From Algoriphagus sp. AGSA1 (GTDB lineage: Bacteria > Bacteroidota > Bacteroidia > Cytophagales > Cyclobacteriaceae): DNA of 64,000 bases. The stretch spans positions 124,001 through 188,000 of the forward strand of contig NZ_JAJUWR010000010.1 in NCBI RefSeq assembly GCF_021390545.1. Direction: 5' to 3'. Made by a program: the position numbers and the translations under genes. Positions within the stretch are counted from its first letter, which is position 1. Each line of letters begins with the position of its first letter. This document shows, piece by piece, positions 45,047 to 53,999 of the stretch. The notes beneath the pieces are model-generated. The model searched no databases, was not told where the DNA came from, and saw only the letters and a program-made list of their open reading frames with translations.

Positions 45047-45505
45047 ATGATCACACTTACTCGCACCGATTCCTCTAATCCTGACTTTGTGGCTTTGGTA
45101 AAACTGCTGGATGCATACCTATCCGAAAAGGATGGGAGAGAACATGATTATTACGATCAATTCAATTCGATCGATAAATTGAAGAATGTGGTGGTATGTT
45201 ATGAAAATGGTGCCGCGGTAGCCTGCGGTGCGATCAAGGGATTTGATGCCGTGGCTATGGAAGTAAAACGCATGTACACCTTGCCGGCTTCCAGGGGGAA
45301 AGGATTGGCCTCCTTGGTTTTGACAGAATTGGAGACCTGGGCAGTAGAACTTGGCTATAAAACCTGCGTGTTGGAGACAGGCAAGCGGCAGGTGGAGGCA
45401 GTGGAACTGTATAAAAATAGAGGTTATTCTCTTATTCCCAATTATGCCCAATACATTGGAATTGAGAATAGTGTATGTTTTCAAAAAACATTGGGATCCA
45501 ATTAG
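45047..45505 (+). CDS. GNAT family N-acetyltransferase
   Basis: I chose the ATG at 45047 (MITLTRTDSSNPDFVALVKL). The frame is open upstream to 44990 but the extra residues are a hydrophobic stretch not found in the family. The 152-residue product has the acetyl-CoA loop 'SRGKGLA' preceded by 'EVKRMYTLPA' and followed by 'LVLTELETWAVELGYKTCVL', then 'EAVELYKNRGY'. This is the small single-domain GNAT layout of unknown substrate. It is not tightly linked to any neighbour. Confidence 0.85.
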   Translation: MITLTRTDSSNPDFVALVKLLDAYLSEKDGREHDYYDQFNSIDKLKNVVVCYENGAAVACGAIKGFDAVAMEVKRMYTLPASRGKGLASLVLTELETWAVELGYKTCVLETGKRQVEAVELYKNRGYSLIPNYAQYIGIENSVCFQKTLGSN

Positions 45506-45618
45506 AACACCTTCCAGGCAATCGGGGCTCAGCTCCAATCCTTCACGTAAATAGATTTACTTTTCATTTGCGCTTTTAGCAAAACCCCTCTCGACCAATC
45601 TGAGGCACTCAGCAGTGA

Positions 45619-45810
45619 TCTTTTATTTCCTGTTTCACTTGGCGAAAGTACATTCCTTTTGGTCACGGATTGAAAAAGGTGCAGGATCGGGTTCCGACTT
45701 ATGCATGGGCCTTGTACAGCAAGTCCTACGTGGAAAGATTTATCATGTTGGGCATTATGGATTTCTATGATGCCAATTTTTATTTGGGAGATTTGGCTAT
45801 ATGTAGGTGA
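45619..45810 (+). pseudogene. Possible gene remnant (open frame without a clear start)
   Basis: The frame 45619-45810 stays open and reads like protein from about 45655 on ('GLKKVQDRVPTYAWALYSKS', then 'YVERFIMLGIMDFYDA'), but it has no ATG start and no family I recognise. It could be the tail of a decayed gene. The rest of the 45506-45937 gap shows nothing else apart from the -7 box below. Confidence 0.3.
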
Positions 45811-45899
45811 TTATAAGTAAGGGGCTGGACAGGAATTGAGACACAGTAATGGAAATATATAATTCCGACTGGATATATGGGATATATGTAATTACTTAT

Positions 45900-45907
45900 T
45901 AGCTTTG
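45900..45907 (+). promoter_or_regulatory. -7 promoter box before the TauE/SafE gene
   Basis: TAGCTTTG matches TAnnTTTG exactly and lies 30 bases before the chosen ATG at 45938. Confidence 0.45.
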
Positions 45908-45937
45908 AGGCCTTACTGTGTTATTACCCTGTTGACC

Positions 45938-46810
45938 ATGCAGAAAATAGTATCCCGATTAAAGAGTGAACCGTTTTGGACAATGTTTTTTGCCTTTGCG
46001 GCCATGGTGTTCGTATTGATGGTAACTCAGACGCTCACCCAATCCATTAAAAGCTGGGAGTTGGACACCGAGATGTTTTTATGGTTTTTGCTGGTTGGGT
46101 TTGTCGCTCAGAGCATAGACGGAGCTTTGGGAATGGCCTATGGGGTCAGCTGTAATTCAATTTTATTGGGCATAGGGATCCCTCCTGCCTCTGCTTCTGC
46201 CTGGGTTCATTTTGCCCAGGTGTTTACCAGTCTTGCTTCCGGTATTTCGCACTGGAAAATGGGGAATGTAGATTGGAATCTGGCCAAGAAGCTTTTGATA
46301 CCCGGGGTATTGGGTTCTGTGATTGGGGCATTTTTGCTTTCAAACGTAAATGGGGATATGGTCAAGCCTGTTATCGCGCTTTACCTGTTGGTAATGGGGA
46401 TTGTAATCCTTAGGAAAGTAAAGAAAAAGCATTCCCCAAAATTCAACCGTGAAAGTAAAAGCCTTCCGGTACTGGCTACTACAGGCGGTTTTGCAGATGC
46501 CATTGGGGGAGGGGGATGGGGACCTATAGTCAACAGTACGCTTTTGAGCAAAGGAAAAATAGCGCGCTATGCGATAGGTACGGGAAATTTTGTGGAGTTT
46601 TTTGTTTCTCTGGCCAGCGCTTCAACATTCCTGTTTTTTGTCAAGGAATTAAGTCTTGCTCCGGTACTTGGACTGATCCTGGGAGGAATTATTGCGGCTC
46701 CCTTTGCCGCTTACATTTGTAAACTGGTGAAGCCAAAGTACCTGATGATAGCTGTAGGAGTATTGATTATTGGGCTTAGTATCAGGACTTTTTATCTTGC
46801 GCTAGTTTGA
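45938..46810 (+). CDS. TauE/SafE family membrane protein (putative sulfite/organosulfonate exporter)
   Basis: The ATG at 45938 is preferred because a promoter box lies between it and most of the longer open frame (from 45905). The 290-residue protein has about eight membrane segments in two similar halves. Each half has the family signature: 'LVGFVAQSIDGALGMAYGVS' in the first and 'ATTGGFADAIGGGGWGPIVN' in the second. Such proteins move sulfite, sulfonates or other anions across the inner membrane. It converges on a TonB-dependent receptor gene. Confidence 0.88.
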   Translation: MQKIVSRLKSEPFWTMFFAFAAMVFVLMVTQTLTQSIKSWELDTEMFLWFLLVGFVAQSIDGALGMAYGVSCNSILLGIGIPPASASAWVHFAQVFTSLASGISHWKMGNVDWNLAKKLLIPGVLGSVIGAFLLSNVNGDMVKPVIALYLLVMGIVILRKVKKKHSPKFNRESKSLPVLATTGGFADAIGGGGWGPIVNSTLLSKGKIARYAIGTGNFVEFFVSLASASTFLFFVKELSLAPVLGLILGGIIAAPFAAYICKLVKPKYLMIAVGVLIIGLSIRTFYLALV

Positions 46811-46992
46811 GCCTGAGCCCTGGGTTTCCACTGTTTTTTTATCCGGCGAATGGATCTTTTTGTCAGGAATGAGTTCTTCACGAGGAAAAAAATAAAGAGA
46901 TAAGCATTTTTCGCAGATGACAAGCCCATCATAAAAAGAAAACCGAACCATCTGTGGGAAATTCACCTCCTAATTATGCGATTGTCTTTCTC

Positions 46993-49539
46993 TTAGAATT
47001 GATACCTCAGCGTGATGCCATAGGTGAGAGGATCTCCCAGCACAGCGGCGTACAAGCCGGTACTTCCAGAAGCGGGAAGCAATTGCTCATAATAGTCTTT
47101 ATTGAACAGGTTTCTTGCCCATATAAAAGCAGACAGCCCATTTTGGTTACGGAACCCGGTTCTTGCATTGACCAGACCATAGCCCGGAATATTCATGAAT
47201 TCTGAAGAAGAGGGGCTGGAGGAAAATTCTGACCTGAAATAGGAGTCAGCGCCCAGAAAGAAACTGGACTGCTGGTCAAAGAATTTTGTAGGGACCGTAA
47301 ATTCAGCTCCAAGTGAGCCTGCCCATTTGGATATGCCGGGAAGTCTTTCCCCTGAAATATCCTTGAACGTAAACTCTCCGCCGACTTCCTCCAGCGGTAC
47401 AGGGGCATTAGGAAAGGATTCATAGATTCCATCGGTGTAGGCAACCGAGCCTGTAATTGTGAAATTCGGGGAAAGGCGGACATTACCGTCGATTTCCACT
47501 CCCATCACCCGTACCTTTTCGGCATTGGAAAGATAGCCTCTGTTCACTCCAGGTTCCGGTGTCTGTACCAAGGTCTGAAAATCTTCGATTGAGGTGTGGT
47601 AGGCTGATACATTAAAGTTTGTCCCCTTAGTAGGGTTTGCTTTGAGACCCAGCTCAAAATGGGTAACATACTCTGGCTTGACCGTTGCCAGTTCAGTCAG
47701 AGGCTTACCGTTTTCCGTAGGCAATCCACCCAGGTTAACCCCAAGCGGCTTGTAGCTTGTGGATGCAGTGGCATAAGTGCTTAACTTCTCTGTCGGACGA
47801 AAGGCCAGTGTCACCTGTCCAGAAAAATTCTGTTCAGAGGCATCTATCTGAAAGCTTTGGGGAGAATAGACCTGGGCTTTAAGGGCAAGCAGTTCAGGAT
47901 CCTCAGTTTGGAGTCCTCCATAAGTGATCCGGTTATAGTCCACGTCTTTTTTATCGTAATTGAAACGTACCCCGGGGAGAATGCTTAATTTTTCTGTGAT
48001 CGACCAGTCAAGCTGTCCAAAGACCGCGGCACTGCTTGATTTTAGCTGGCTTGTGGTACGGATTCCATACCCGTCCAATAGACCAGGTGTCTGCCACAGA
48101 GGATCTTGGTTGTTCTGTAGAAATCGCCAGGCTGATGAGCCTGTTTCCTCGGAGTGGAAAGGGTCGGTCTCCAGGTTTTGTCCAAGGAAGTAGATACCTG
48201 CGACACCACTGAGCCTGTCTGAAAAGTCTCCTGTGTAACGGATTTCTTTGGAAAACTGGTCATGCCTGGAAGGAGCCTGGGAATGGGTTTGAACGGGTAA
48301 TCCTGTAAAGTCCCTGTCATTGGAAGGTCCCCAGATCCAATACCTCCATGCGGTAGTGGAAGTCAATGTCCCATTTCCCAGTTCGTAATCTATGTTTACT
48401 GAAATGCCTCCCATGTCATTTTTTGATCTCCAGGGGGTGTCATGGTCTATTAATCTGTCAAAGGCGTTGGTACTTGGAAGGCTATAATTAAAATCTTTGA
48501 TGATATTGTGGAATTGTCTGAACTCGGGGCGTTCGGTGGTGACTACTCCCGCGGGAACCTGTGCATATCCGTCAGGCCGTTGAAAGCTGGCGTCCCCTGA
48601 AAGGATTATTTCCAGCTTACTGGATGGATTGTATAAGAGCTGTCCCCTGAAGCCAAGGTTATTAATATCATTGATGAATTTGCCTGTGTTAACATGCTCA
48701 ATGGTACCGTTTCTCTGCGTACCGGAAAAAGAAAGTCGTGCAGCGAGTGATTTGGATAGCGGCCCAGTAATAGATGCCTTTGCCTGGATAAAACCCAGGT
48801 TTCCATAGCTGAGCTCTACTTTGCCTCCTGGGGTAAATTCAGGGATTTTAGTGGTGATGTTGAATGCACCCGCTGTGGTGTTTTTTCCGAAAAGAGTGCC
48901 CTGAGGTCCTCGCAGAACTTCAATCTGCTCCACGTCTATAAAATCTAGGGTAGTAGCTGCAGGCCTGGCATAATAAACTCCATCCACATAAAAGCCAACT
49001 CCCGGATCAATTCCGTCGTTGGTCAACCCGAAGGTGGATCCCATACCTCTGATGTTCAGAGTGGTGTTACGTGGATTCGAAGAGTAGAGCTGAACAGTGG
49101 GGATCAGTTCTTTAATCCTATTTACATTAAATGCACCCGCATCGGCAATCCGTGGGCCTCCTACTACTGCAACCGGGATGGGTACTTTCTCCACAGCTTC
49201 GGTTCTTCTTCTGGCAGTGATCAGCACCTCAGCCAATTCCGCATCATTTTCCAGAGTTATGGAGAGTGACGTTTCTGGTAGTCGCTGCAGGGTATGTGTG
49301 TACTCTTTAAATCCTACAAAATTCACTTTGAGAGTAACAGGGAACCTAGGTGGTGAATCCAAGGAGAATTCCCCCTTTTCATCGGTGATGGTAAACTTTT
49401 CCGTCCCCTTAATATTCACTGTAGCGCCAATGAGGGGAAGTTTATCCTCGTCTAACACCACTCCGGAAAGGGTTGACTGGGCTTTCAGCTGATTCAGCCA
49501 TAGCAACAGCAAAAGTGCAAAAGGTAGCTTTGTTTTCAT
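46993..49539 (-). CDS. TonB-dependent receptor (siderophore/cofactor type)
   Basis: The ATG at 49539 begins a signal peptide (MKTKLPFALLLLLWLNQLKAQ); the open frame to 49590 adds 17 residues upstream. The 848-residue protein has a carboxypeptidase-regulatory-like domain (about 20-105), a plug domain (about 115-240, with 'LNIRGMG' and 'EVLRGPQGTLFGKNTTAGAF') and a barrel ending 'ITLRYQF'. The plug motif 'FGKNTTAGAFNITTK' is that of iron-complex receptors, not SusC, and there is no SusD partner. The ligand is unknown. It is divergent from an Rrf2 regulator, and an operator-like palindrome covers its predicted transcription start. Confidence 0.92.
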   Translation of the reverse strand: MKTKLPFALLLLLWLNQLKAQSTLSGVVLDEDKLPLIGATVNIKGTEKFTITDEKGEFSLDSPPRFPVTLKVNFVGFKEYTHTLQRLPETSLSITLENDAELAEVLITARRRTEAVEKVPIPVAVVGGPRIADAGAFNVNRIKELIPTVQLYSSNPRNTTLNIRGMGSTFGLTNDGIDPGVGFYVDGVYYARPAATTLDFIDVEQIEVLRGPQGTLFGKNTTAGAFNITTKIPEFTPGGKVELSYGNLGFIQAKASITGPLSKSLAARLSFSGTQRNGTIEHVNTGKFINDINNLGFRGQLLYNPSSKLEIILSGDASFQRPDGYAQVPAGVVTTERPEFRQFHNIIKDFNYSLPSTNAFDRLIDHDTPWRSKNDMGGISVNIDYELGNGTLTSTTAWRYWIWGPSNDRDFTGLPVQTHSQAPSRHDQFSKEIRYTGDFSDRLSGVAGIYFLGQNLETDPFHSEETGSSAWRFLQNNQDPLWQTPGLLDGYGIRTTSQLKSSSAAVFGQLDWSITEKLSILPGVRFNYDKKDVDYNRITYGGLQTEDPELLALKAQVYSPQSFQIDASEQNFSGQVTLAFRPTEKLSTYATASTSYKPLGVNLGGLPTENGKPLTELATVKPEYVTHFELGLKANPTKGTNFNVSAYHTSIEDFQTLVQTPEPGVNRGYLSNAEKVRVMGVEIDGNVRLSPNFTITGSVAYTDGIYESFPNAPVPLEEVGGEFTFKDISGERLPGISKWAGSLGAEFTVPTKFFDQQSSFFLGADSYFRSEFSSSPSSSEFMNIPGYGLVNARTGFRNQNGLSAFIWARNLFNKDYYEQLLPASGSTGLYAAVLGDPLTYGITLRYQF

Positions 49540-49581
49540 GGAATTTCGGTTTGGGTAAATTTTATAAATCGTATTAAACAG

Positions 49582-49610
49582 ATTATTCATACCAAAAAGA
49601 TATGAATAAT
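49582..49610. promoter_or_regulatory. Operator-like inverted repeat at the TonB receptor transcription start
   Basis: ATTATTCATA (49582-49591) and TATGAATAAT (49601-49610) are perfect 10-bp arms with a 9-base spacer. On the minus strand the repeat begins 3 bases after the -7 box, so a bound protein would block initiation. Confidence 0.55.
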
Positions 49611-49613
49611 AGA

Positions 49614-49621
49614 CAAATGTA
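49614..49621 (-). promoter_or_regulatory. -7 promoter box of the TonB receptor gene
   Basis: The minus strand reads TACATTTG, an exact TAnnTTTG match, 74 bases before the ATG. No -33 TTTG is clear. Confidence 0.5.
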
Positions 49622-49923
49622 ATTTTTGTTTTTATAATCCTGTTATGCCGATGCAGTTTTTTTTAACCTGGATTCACATCCTTATTGCACGTTAGGATAG
49701 TGTTGTTTGCTGGGCTTGGACAAAAAAATATTAGCCTTCTAAAAATTAAAGATTAGGTCAATGTCCTAAAGGGGTATTTGAATTTTTCCTATAGGGCTCT
49801 GCAGGCCATTGCCAACCGACTCGGTCATTAGGTGATTCAAGGATATTAAGTCATCTTGGAGTCATCCTTTGAATTTTTGGCTAGGTCTAAAATTTTGTAC
49901 TTTGGGTCGATTTTAGAATTTAT
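49622..49923. other. Divergent spacer between TonB receptor and Rrf2 genes
   Basis: This 302-base AT-rich stretch should hold the Rrf2 promoter. I see no open frame or further strong repeat. Confidence 0.5.
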
Positions 49924-50328
49924 ATGATATCAAAACGAGCAAAATACGCCATCAAGACGATCCTTTTCATCAATGATCATCCTGAATTGGCTCCGATGTC
50001 TGCCAAATTAATCTCGGAAAAAGAACGCATCCCCTATAAGTTTTTGGAGAACATATTGCGTGATCTCAAGTCGCACCAGCTGGTCAAAAGTGTCCGCGGG
50101 GCAGAAGGAGGATATACGCTGGGGAAGAATCCCGAAGACATATCCATTGCCCAAATAATGAGGATAGTGGATGGGCCAATAGCCTTGATCCCCTGTATAT
50201 CGGAGCGTTATTACGAGCCTTGTGCGGAATGTGAAGACGAAGAGACCTGCCGTATTAGGAAATTGTTCAATGAGGTTAGATCAGAAATGCTCCCTGTGTT
50301 GGAGCGACCGATCACTACCTTAAAGTAA
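49924..50328 (+). CDS. Rrf2 family transcriptional regulator
   Basis: The 134-residue protein has the Rrf2 winged helix at the N-terminus ('ISKRAKYAIKTILFI', 'ISEKERIPYKFLENILRDLK', wing 'VRGAEGGYTLGKNP'). Four cysteines at C91, C100, C103 and C109 (C-x8-C-x2-C-x5-C) could bind an iron-sulfur cluster or another metal, as in IscR-like and NsrR-like members, but the spacing differs from theirs. It is divergent from a TonB receptor and is a candidate regulator of it. Confidence 0.9.
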   Translation: MISKRAKYAIKTILFINDHPELAPMSAKLISEKERIPYKFLENILRDLKSHQLVKSVRGAEGGYTLGKNPEDISIAQIMRIVDGPIALIPCISERYYEPCAECEDEETCRIRKLFNEVRSEMLPVLERPITTLK

Positions 50329-50467
50329 CTTTGGAACTAGAGGGGAAATGATATCGCTGGAAACAATATTTTTGTCCACCTACTTTTATGACTGCAGTGA
50401 TAAAGAGGTAAGTTTTTGGAATGCTCCGGCAAATGAACAAATCATTCTAAACACCTCAATTTGCTCT

Positions 50468-50743
50468 TCATTTTACGTTAACAGTCGGAATGCCGGATAC
50501 ATTCTCAATAACTGAAAGACGGAGTAAAACATTCAGTATGAAATCATGGCGAACCAGTGCCGGACGAAACTTTTTTCCTTTCTGGATAGGACGCCAAATC
50601 TGCGATTTGATCCCCGAATAGAACAAGTCGTGGTTGGCCAAGTAACAGATTTGACTATTCTCATTATACTTTTCAATCTTGGAATCCGGTAAGGATACAT
50701 CAACCACCAAAATTATCCCGTCAGATTTATAGACTCCTTTCAT
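50468..50743 (-). CDS. Hypothetical protein (91 residues), uncertain
   Basis: An ATG-started frame with protein-like composition ('CYLANHDLFYSGIKSQIWRP' near the middle) but no family I recognise and no promoter box or ribosome site that supports it. It lies downstream of, and on the same strand as, a clearly decayed frame (50852-51162). It may be a surviving fragment of a degraded region. Confidence 0.35.
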   Translation of the reverse strand: MKGVYKSDGIILVVDVSLPDSKIEKYNENSQICYLANHDLFYSGIKSQIWRPIQKGKKFRPALVRHDFILNVLLRLSVIENVSGIPTVNVK

Positions 50744-50851
50744 TTCTGATAAGACGTTGAGAGGGGGTTAAAAGTGCTGGAATCCGAATCTGAAAACTAT
50801 AACTGAAAAAATAGGTAGAGGTTTATCCTAACTTTTATTTTAAAGAATCAG

Positions 50852-51162
50852 TCATTCAATTTCGTTAATCCATTCTGCTATTGATGAAAAATCAGGGATA
50901 TAAAAATTCGATACTCTATCGGCATACGGGTCTTTCAGCAAATGCGGTAGCGGGTCATTGAATCTGAGGCTTTGCTTTAGAGTAATAGTCCAGCATACCT
51001 TAAGATAGCTTTTTCATAGTCTGAAAGTGTAAATGATGTTCCCAGTATGGAACTTTGATCCGTCGCGGCGAACCATCCTTCTTTTCTGCCTCCCCTGGAA
51101 ACTGGCTCCTTTGCTAAAAATGTCCAAAGAGACATTTTCTTTACGCTTGGCCCTTCTATGCG
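50852..51162 (-). pseudogene. Decayed gene remnant with frameshift and in-frame stop
   Basis: Two overlapping minus-strand frames together read like one protein. The first runs from a stop at 51163 through M (51135) to a TAA at 50977 and includes 'SLWTFLAKEPVSRGGRKEGW' and 'LSDYEKAILRYAGLLL'. The second continues in another frame to a stop at 50852 and includes 'SLRFNDPLPHLLKDPYADRV' and 'FYIPDFSSIAEWINEIE'. A frameshift near 50980-51000 explains the pair. The family is not recognised. Confidence 0.5.
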
Positions 51163-51619
51163 CTAGGCATGGTCTTGATCCACTCCCAATCTGATTGGGT
51201 TTTTACGTTTCCGTTCAGGCTTTTTTCCCGTATGTACGGAACCAGATGCAATGGCTGATTCGGTTTATTCAAGTTGAGTTTATTTTAAACGGTGTTAATG
51301 AATACTTCGCATTTCAGCCATACTTCGAGTTTTTTGATCACGGCCTGGATATTCTCGCACATATTTTCCATTTTGATCATGGTTTTGGTTGTTTAGCGCA
51401 TATGTTCGATTATAACTAACTATTATCTCATGGCTGAAAAACTTAGACCTACGATCCAGATAAGGCAACTAATCATACTTTGCAGGCAAGGGTTTTACCA
51501 TACTTTTTTACTGATTTGGAAAAGTATTTATTCCTTTGTCAATAAAGATAGTTGGGGTTAGTTAAAAGCATAAAAAAGCATTCTGTATCTTGAGTGATGA
51601 TTTCACCGAAGCTAGAATT
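51163..51619. other. Gap before the BrkB-family gene, no supported gene
   Basis: An ATG frame of 74 codons at 51195-51419 exists on the plus strand, but it is rich in F, H and Y with no family likeness and is probably chance. The upstream continuation of the decayed minus-strand gene may reach into the first part of this stretch. Nothing else is seen. Confidence 0.4.
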
Positions 51620-52483
51620 ATGCACAAAACGGTTCAATCCATTTCTAAGCTATCATTCTCTGAATGGAAGAGCATTTTTATAAAAGTAAAAGAACGTACT
51701 GACGAAAATAATGTAGTAATTATTTCGGCCGGAGTGGGGTTTTTCGGCTTTTTAGCCATTTTTCCTGCGATTATGGCGCTCATTTCCATTTATGGGTTTG
51801 TAATGGATCCTCAGCAAATTGAGGAACAGGTATCCAAAATCAGTTCAATGATGCCAGAGCAGACCCATGAAATCCTCCAATACCGTGTGGATAACTTTAT
51901 CAAAACTGAGGGGAAACCTCTAGGTTGGGGTACTTTTTTCGGGATTTTTCTGGGCATTTGGATTGGCAATCTTGGGACAAAATCTTTGTTTAGGGGAATA
52001 AATATTGTCTATGAGACCGAAAGCAAAAGGGGCATCATCAAGAACAATGGGCTTACATTATTATTTACTTTTGGAGCTATCCTACTAATCATTCTAAGTG
52101 CCGCATTGATTGTCGCGTTCCCGACAATCATTGAGAAAATAGGTTTACCCGATCACATTGAAAGCCTTATAAGTTGGTTGCGATGGCTAGTCATGGGTAT
52201 TGTTTTAGTGGGGAGTATCGGTCTGATTTATAATTTTGGGCCAAAAAGAAGGCGGCACGGGTTTATGTGGGTCATTCCGGGTGCCATTTTAGCCACCTCC
52301 TTGTGGCTCCTGGCTTCCTGGGCATTTTCATTTTACATCCGAAATTTCTGGAATTTAGGTGAAATCTATGGATCCATTTCGACAGTTGTTTTTCTTATGT
52401 TGTGGCTTTTTATTAGCACTTTTATAGTGCTCTTAGGTGCTGAATTGAATTACGAAATTGAACACCATGCTATGGGAGAGTAG
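51620..52483 (+). CDS. YihY/BrkB family inner-membrane protein
   Basis: I use the ATG at 51620 (MHKTVQSISKLSFSEWKSIF); a TTG at 51590 would add ten residues. The 287-residue product has about six membrane segments and the family's conserved text: 'SAGVGFFGFLAIFPAIMALI', 'WGTFFGIFLGIWIGNLGTKS', 'YNFGPKRRRHGFMWVIPGAI' and 'GSISTVVFLMLWLFISTFIV'. The family was once wrongly described as RNase BN. It is thought to be a transporter or membrane-organising protein, and its true role is unsettled. Confidence 0.9.
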   Translation: MHKTVQSISKLSFSEWKSIFIKVKERTDENNVVIISAGVGFFGFLAIFPAIMALISIYGFVMDPQQIEEQVSKISSMMPEQTHEILQYRVDNFIKTEGKPLGWGTFFGIFLGIWIGNLGTKSLFRGINIVYETESKRGIIKNNGLTLLFTFGAILLIILSAALIVAFPTIIEKIGLPDHIESLISWLRWLVMGIVLVGSIGLIYNFGPKRRRHGFMWVIPGAILATSLWLLASWAFSFYIRNFWNLGEIYGSISTVVFLMLWLFISTFIVLLGAELNYEIEHHAMGE

Positions 52484-52584
52484 GTCCATGGTTAAAATTG
52501 AGTCCTAATAACCCTAATCCTTCTCAGCCATTGCAAGCCAAAGGCCAGTTTCCGCAATGGGGAATCCAGCCTTTTCAACCAAGG

Positions 52585-53034
52585 TCAGAGCGATTCGTCG
52601 GGAATAGGCTTGTTGGTGCTCACAGACAGCCTATTCCATGCATTGATGGCAATTATTGCCAGGATCACCTGGGCAAGGTAGTTTTCTCCAAAAGCCTTCA
52701 ACGCTTGGTTGTAGGTCTCTTCACTCAGTCCCTTTTCACTGATCAGCGTGACTTCCTCAGTGATCTGGAGAAGTGTTTTTTCCTCGGGAGTGTAAAGGTC
52801 AGTTTCTCTCCAGGCATTGAGCAATAGAATCCGTTGGATTTTTTCACCCTGCTTCAAAGCATCTTTAGTATGCATGTCTATACAGAATGCACATTTGTTG
52901 ATCTGGGAAGCCCGGATTTTGATTAGTTCCTTATGAGTGGAAGTAAGTTTGGATTGCTGGAGGTACTTCTCCATTCCGAAAAGGGATTGATAGCCTCTCG
53001 GTTCTACTTCGTCGATTTGCAGTCTGGTTTCCAT
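52585..53034 (-). CDS. Carboxymuconolactone decarboxylase family protein (AhpD-like)
   Basis: This 149-residue protein has the AhpD-type redox motif CAFCIDMH (C48, C51, H55), with 'LIKIRASQINKCAFC' as the family signature helix. Such proteins act as small alkylhydroperoxidases or peroxide-linked redox partners. It is followed, 69 bases upstream in the transcript direction reversed, by a Crp/Fnr regulator on the same strand (53104-53679), which in many Bacteroidota controls a gene of this kind. That link is inferred from proximity. Confidence 0.9.
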   Translation of the reverse strand: METRLQIDEVEPRGYQSLFGMEKYLQQSKLTSTHKELIKIRASQINKCAFCIDMHTKDALKQGEKIQRILLLNAWRETDLYTPEEKTLLQITEEVTLISEKGLSEETYNQALKAFGENYLAQVILAIIAINAWNRLSVSTNKPIPDESL

Positions 53035-53103
53035 GTTTTTATCGGTTTTGTTGAAACATAGGCCAAAGGTATTCGCCTCAAATCCGAAAAAACTTGAACT
53101 GGA

Positions 53104-53679
53104 TTAAGATCGTCTTTTCGTCCGTAGTTTACTGAGATATTCAGGTGTCAGCCCTAGGTAGGTGGCGAGGATATATTGTGGCACGCGCTGCACAAAGTAG
53201 GGGAACTGTTCACTGAAGTTGTAGAAGATTTCCTCCTTGGAATAATTGAAAAGGTATTTTAGCCGGGTAATCACGGCTCCATAGCCGATCTCATACATAT
53301 GGCGAAAGTAGGACTCCATCTCCGGATGATCTCTCAGCAGGGCAGTGTATTTCTCTCGTGAAACACGCCACACTACCGAATCTTCAACAGCCTGGATCGT
53401 TGTATCGGTCACCTTCTTTTTGTAAAAAGCCTGGTAATCGCTGATCCACCAATTTTCCAGGGCAAATTGAACAGATTTTTCAACGCCGCGCTGATCGACG
53501 AAAAAAGCGTGGATACAACCCCTTTCCACAAAAAACATGTAATCACAGAGGTGGTGGGCGGGTAGAATAATTTCTTTTTTGCCAACTTCCCGACGCTCGA
53601 AGTATCCCGGGATTTGTAGGGTAAGGACTGGTGTTAAAGAGATATAGTTTCGGATATGCTCGATAAGGACTTGGGACAT
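53104..53679 (-). CDS. Crp/Fnr family transcriptional regulator
   Basis: A 191-residue protein with an N-terminal cyclic-nucleotide-binding-like domain (about 20-115; 'CDYMFFVERGCIHAFFVDQR') and a short C-terminal helix-turn-helix ('VPQYILATYLGLTPEYLSKL'). The phosphate-binding arginine cassette of true cAMP receptors is not evident, so the ligand may differ. It is upstream of the AhpD-like gene on the same strand with a 69-base gap and probably controls it. Confidence 0.9.
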   Translation of the reverse strand: MSQVLIEHIRNYISLTPVLTLQIPGYFERREVGKKEIILPAHHLCDYMFFVERGCIHAFFVDQRGVEKSVQFALENWWISDYQAFYKKKVTDTTIQAVEDSVVWRVSREKYTALLRDHPEMESYFRHMYEIGYGAVITRLKYLFNYSKEEIFYNFSEQFPYFVQRVPQYILATYLGLTPEYLSKLRTKRRS

Positions 53680-53926
53680 GGGAAAAAGATTTTAGGAAAT
53701 TTAGAAAGCAACCATCAGATACCAAAATAGGCAGATAACTGATTAGGTATCCTTTTTTTATATTATTTCCATCATTTGGCCAGGTTCAGTATAATTAATT
53801 TGGCCTTATTTGTATGGTTTGCATTCAGCAGTACTCCAGATTACTATTTTTATCATCCATTCTTACCTGTTTATGGTCTCTGCTCTGACTCCCCCTTTTT
53901 TAGAGGCTTTCCCGATATTTCAATTC
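53680..53926. other. Upstream region of the Crp/Fnr gene, no gene seen
   Basis: AT-rich sequence without a supported reading frame. It leads into the susC-leader-like stretch at 53927. Confidence 0.4.
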
Positions 53927-53999
53927 ATGAAAAGAACTTCTCGCATAGGGGGGATGATTATTCAGGGCATTCCATCTGACCATTAAAAAAAAACATGAG
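53927..53999 (+). other. Stretch resembling the region just before susC
   Basis: GGGATGATTATTC (from 53951), then ATTCCAT and TGACCATT, recur in the same order as at 9298-9333 in front of susC, with a 5-base difference in spacing. As there, a short frame (MKRTSRIGGMIIQGIPSDH, stop at 53984-53986) and an A-run with ATG follow. The MITE-like element begins right after it, so this may be the remnant of a lost susC locus. Confidence 0.4.

Noticed and set aside
51195..51419. 74-codon plus-strand frame
   Set aside because: Composition is skewed to F, H and Y, there is no promoter or family likeness, and the region shows decay on the other strand.
52498..52584. Possible end of a further minus-strand gene after the AhpD-like gene
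   Set aside because: A frame of about 35 codons is open but has no start, and the stretch is too short to separate from chance.
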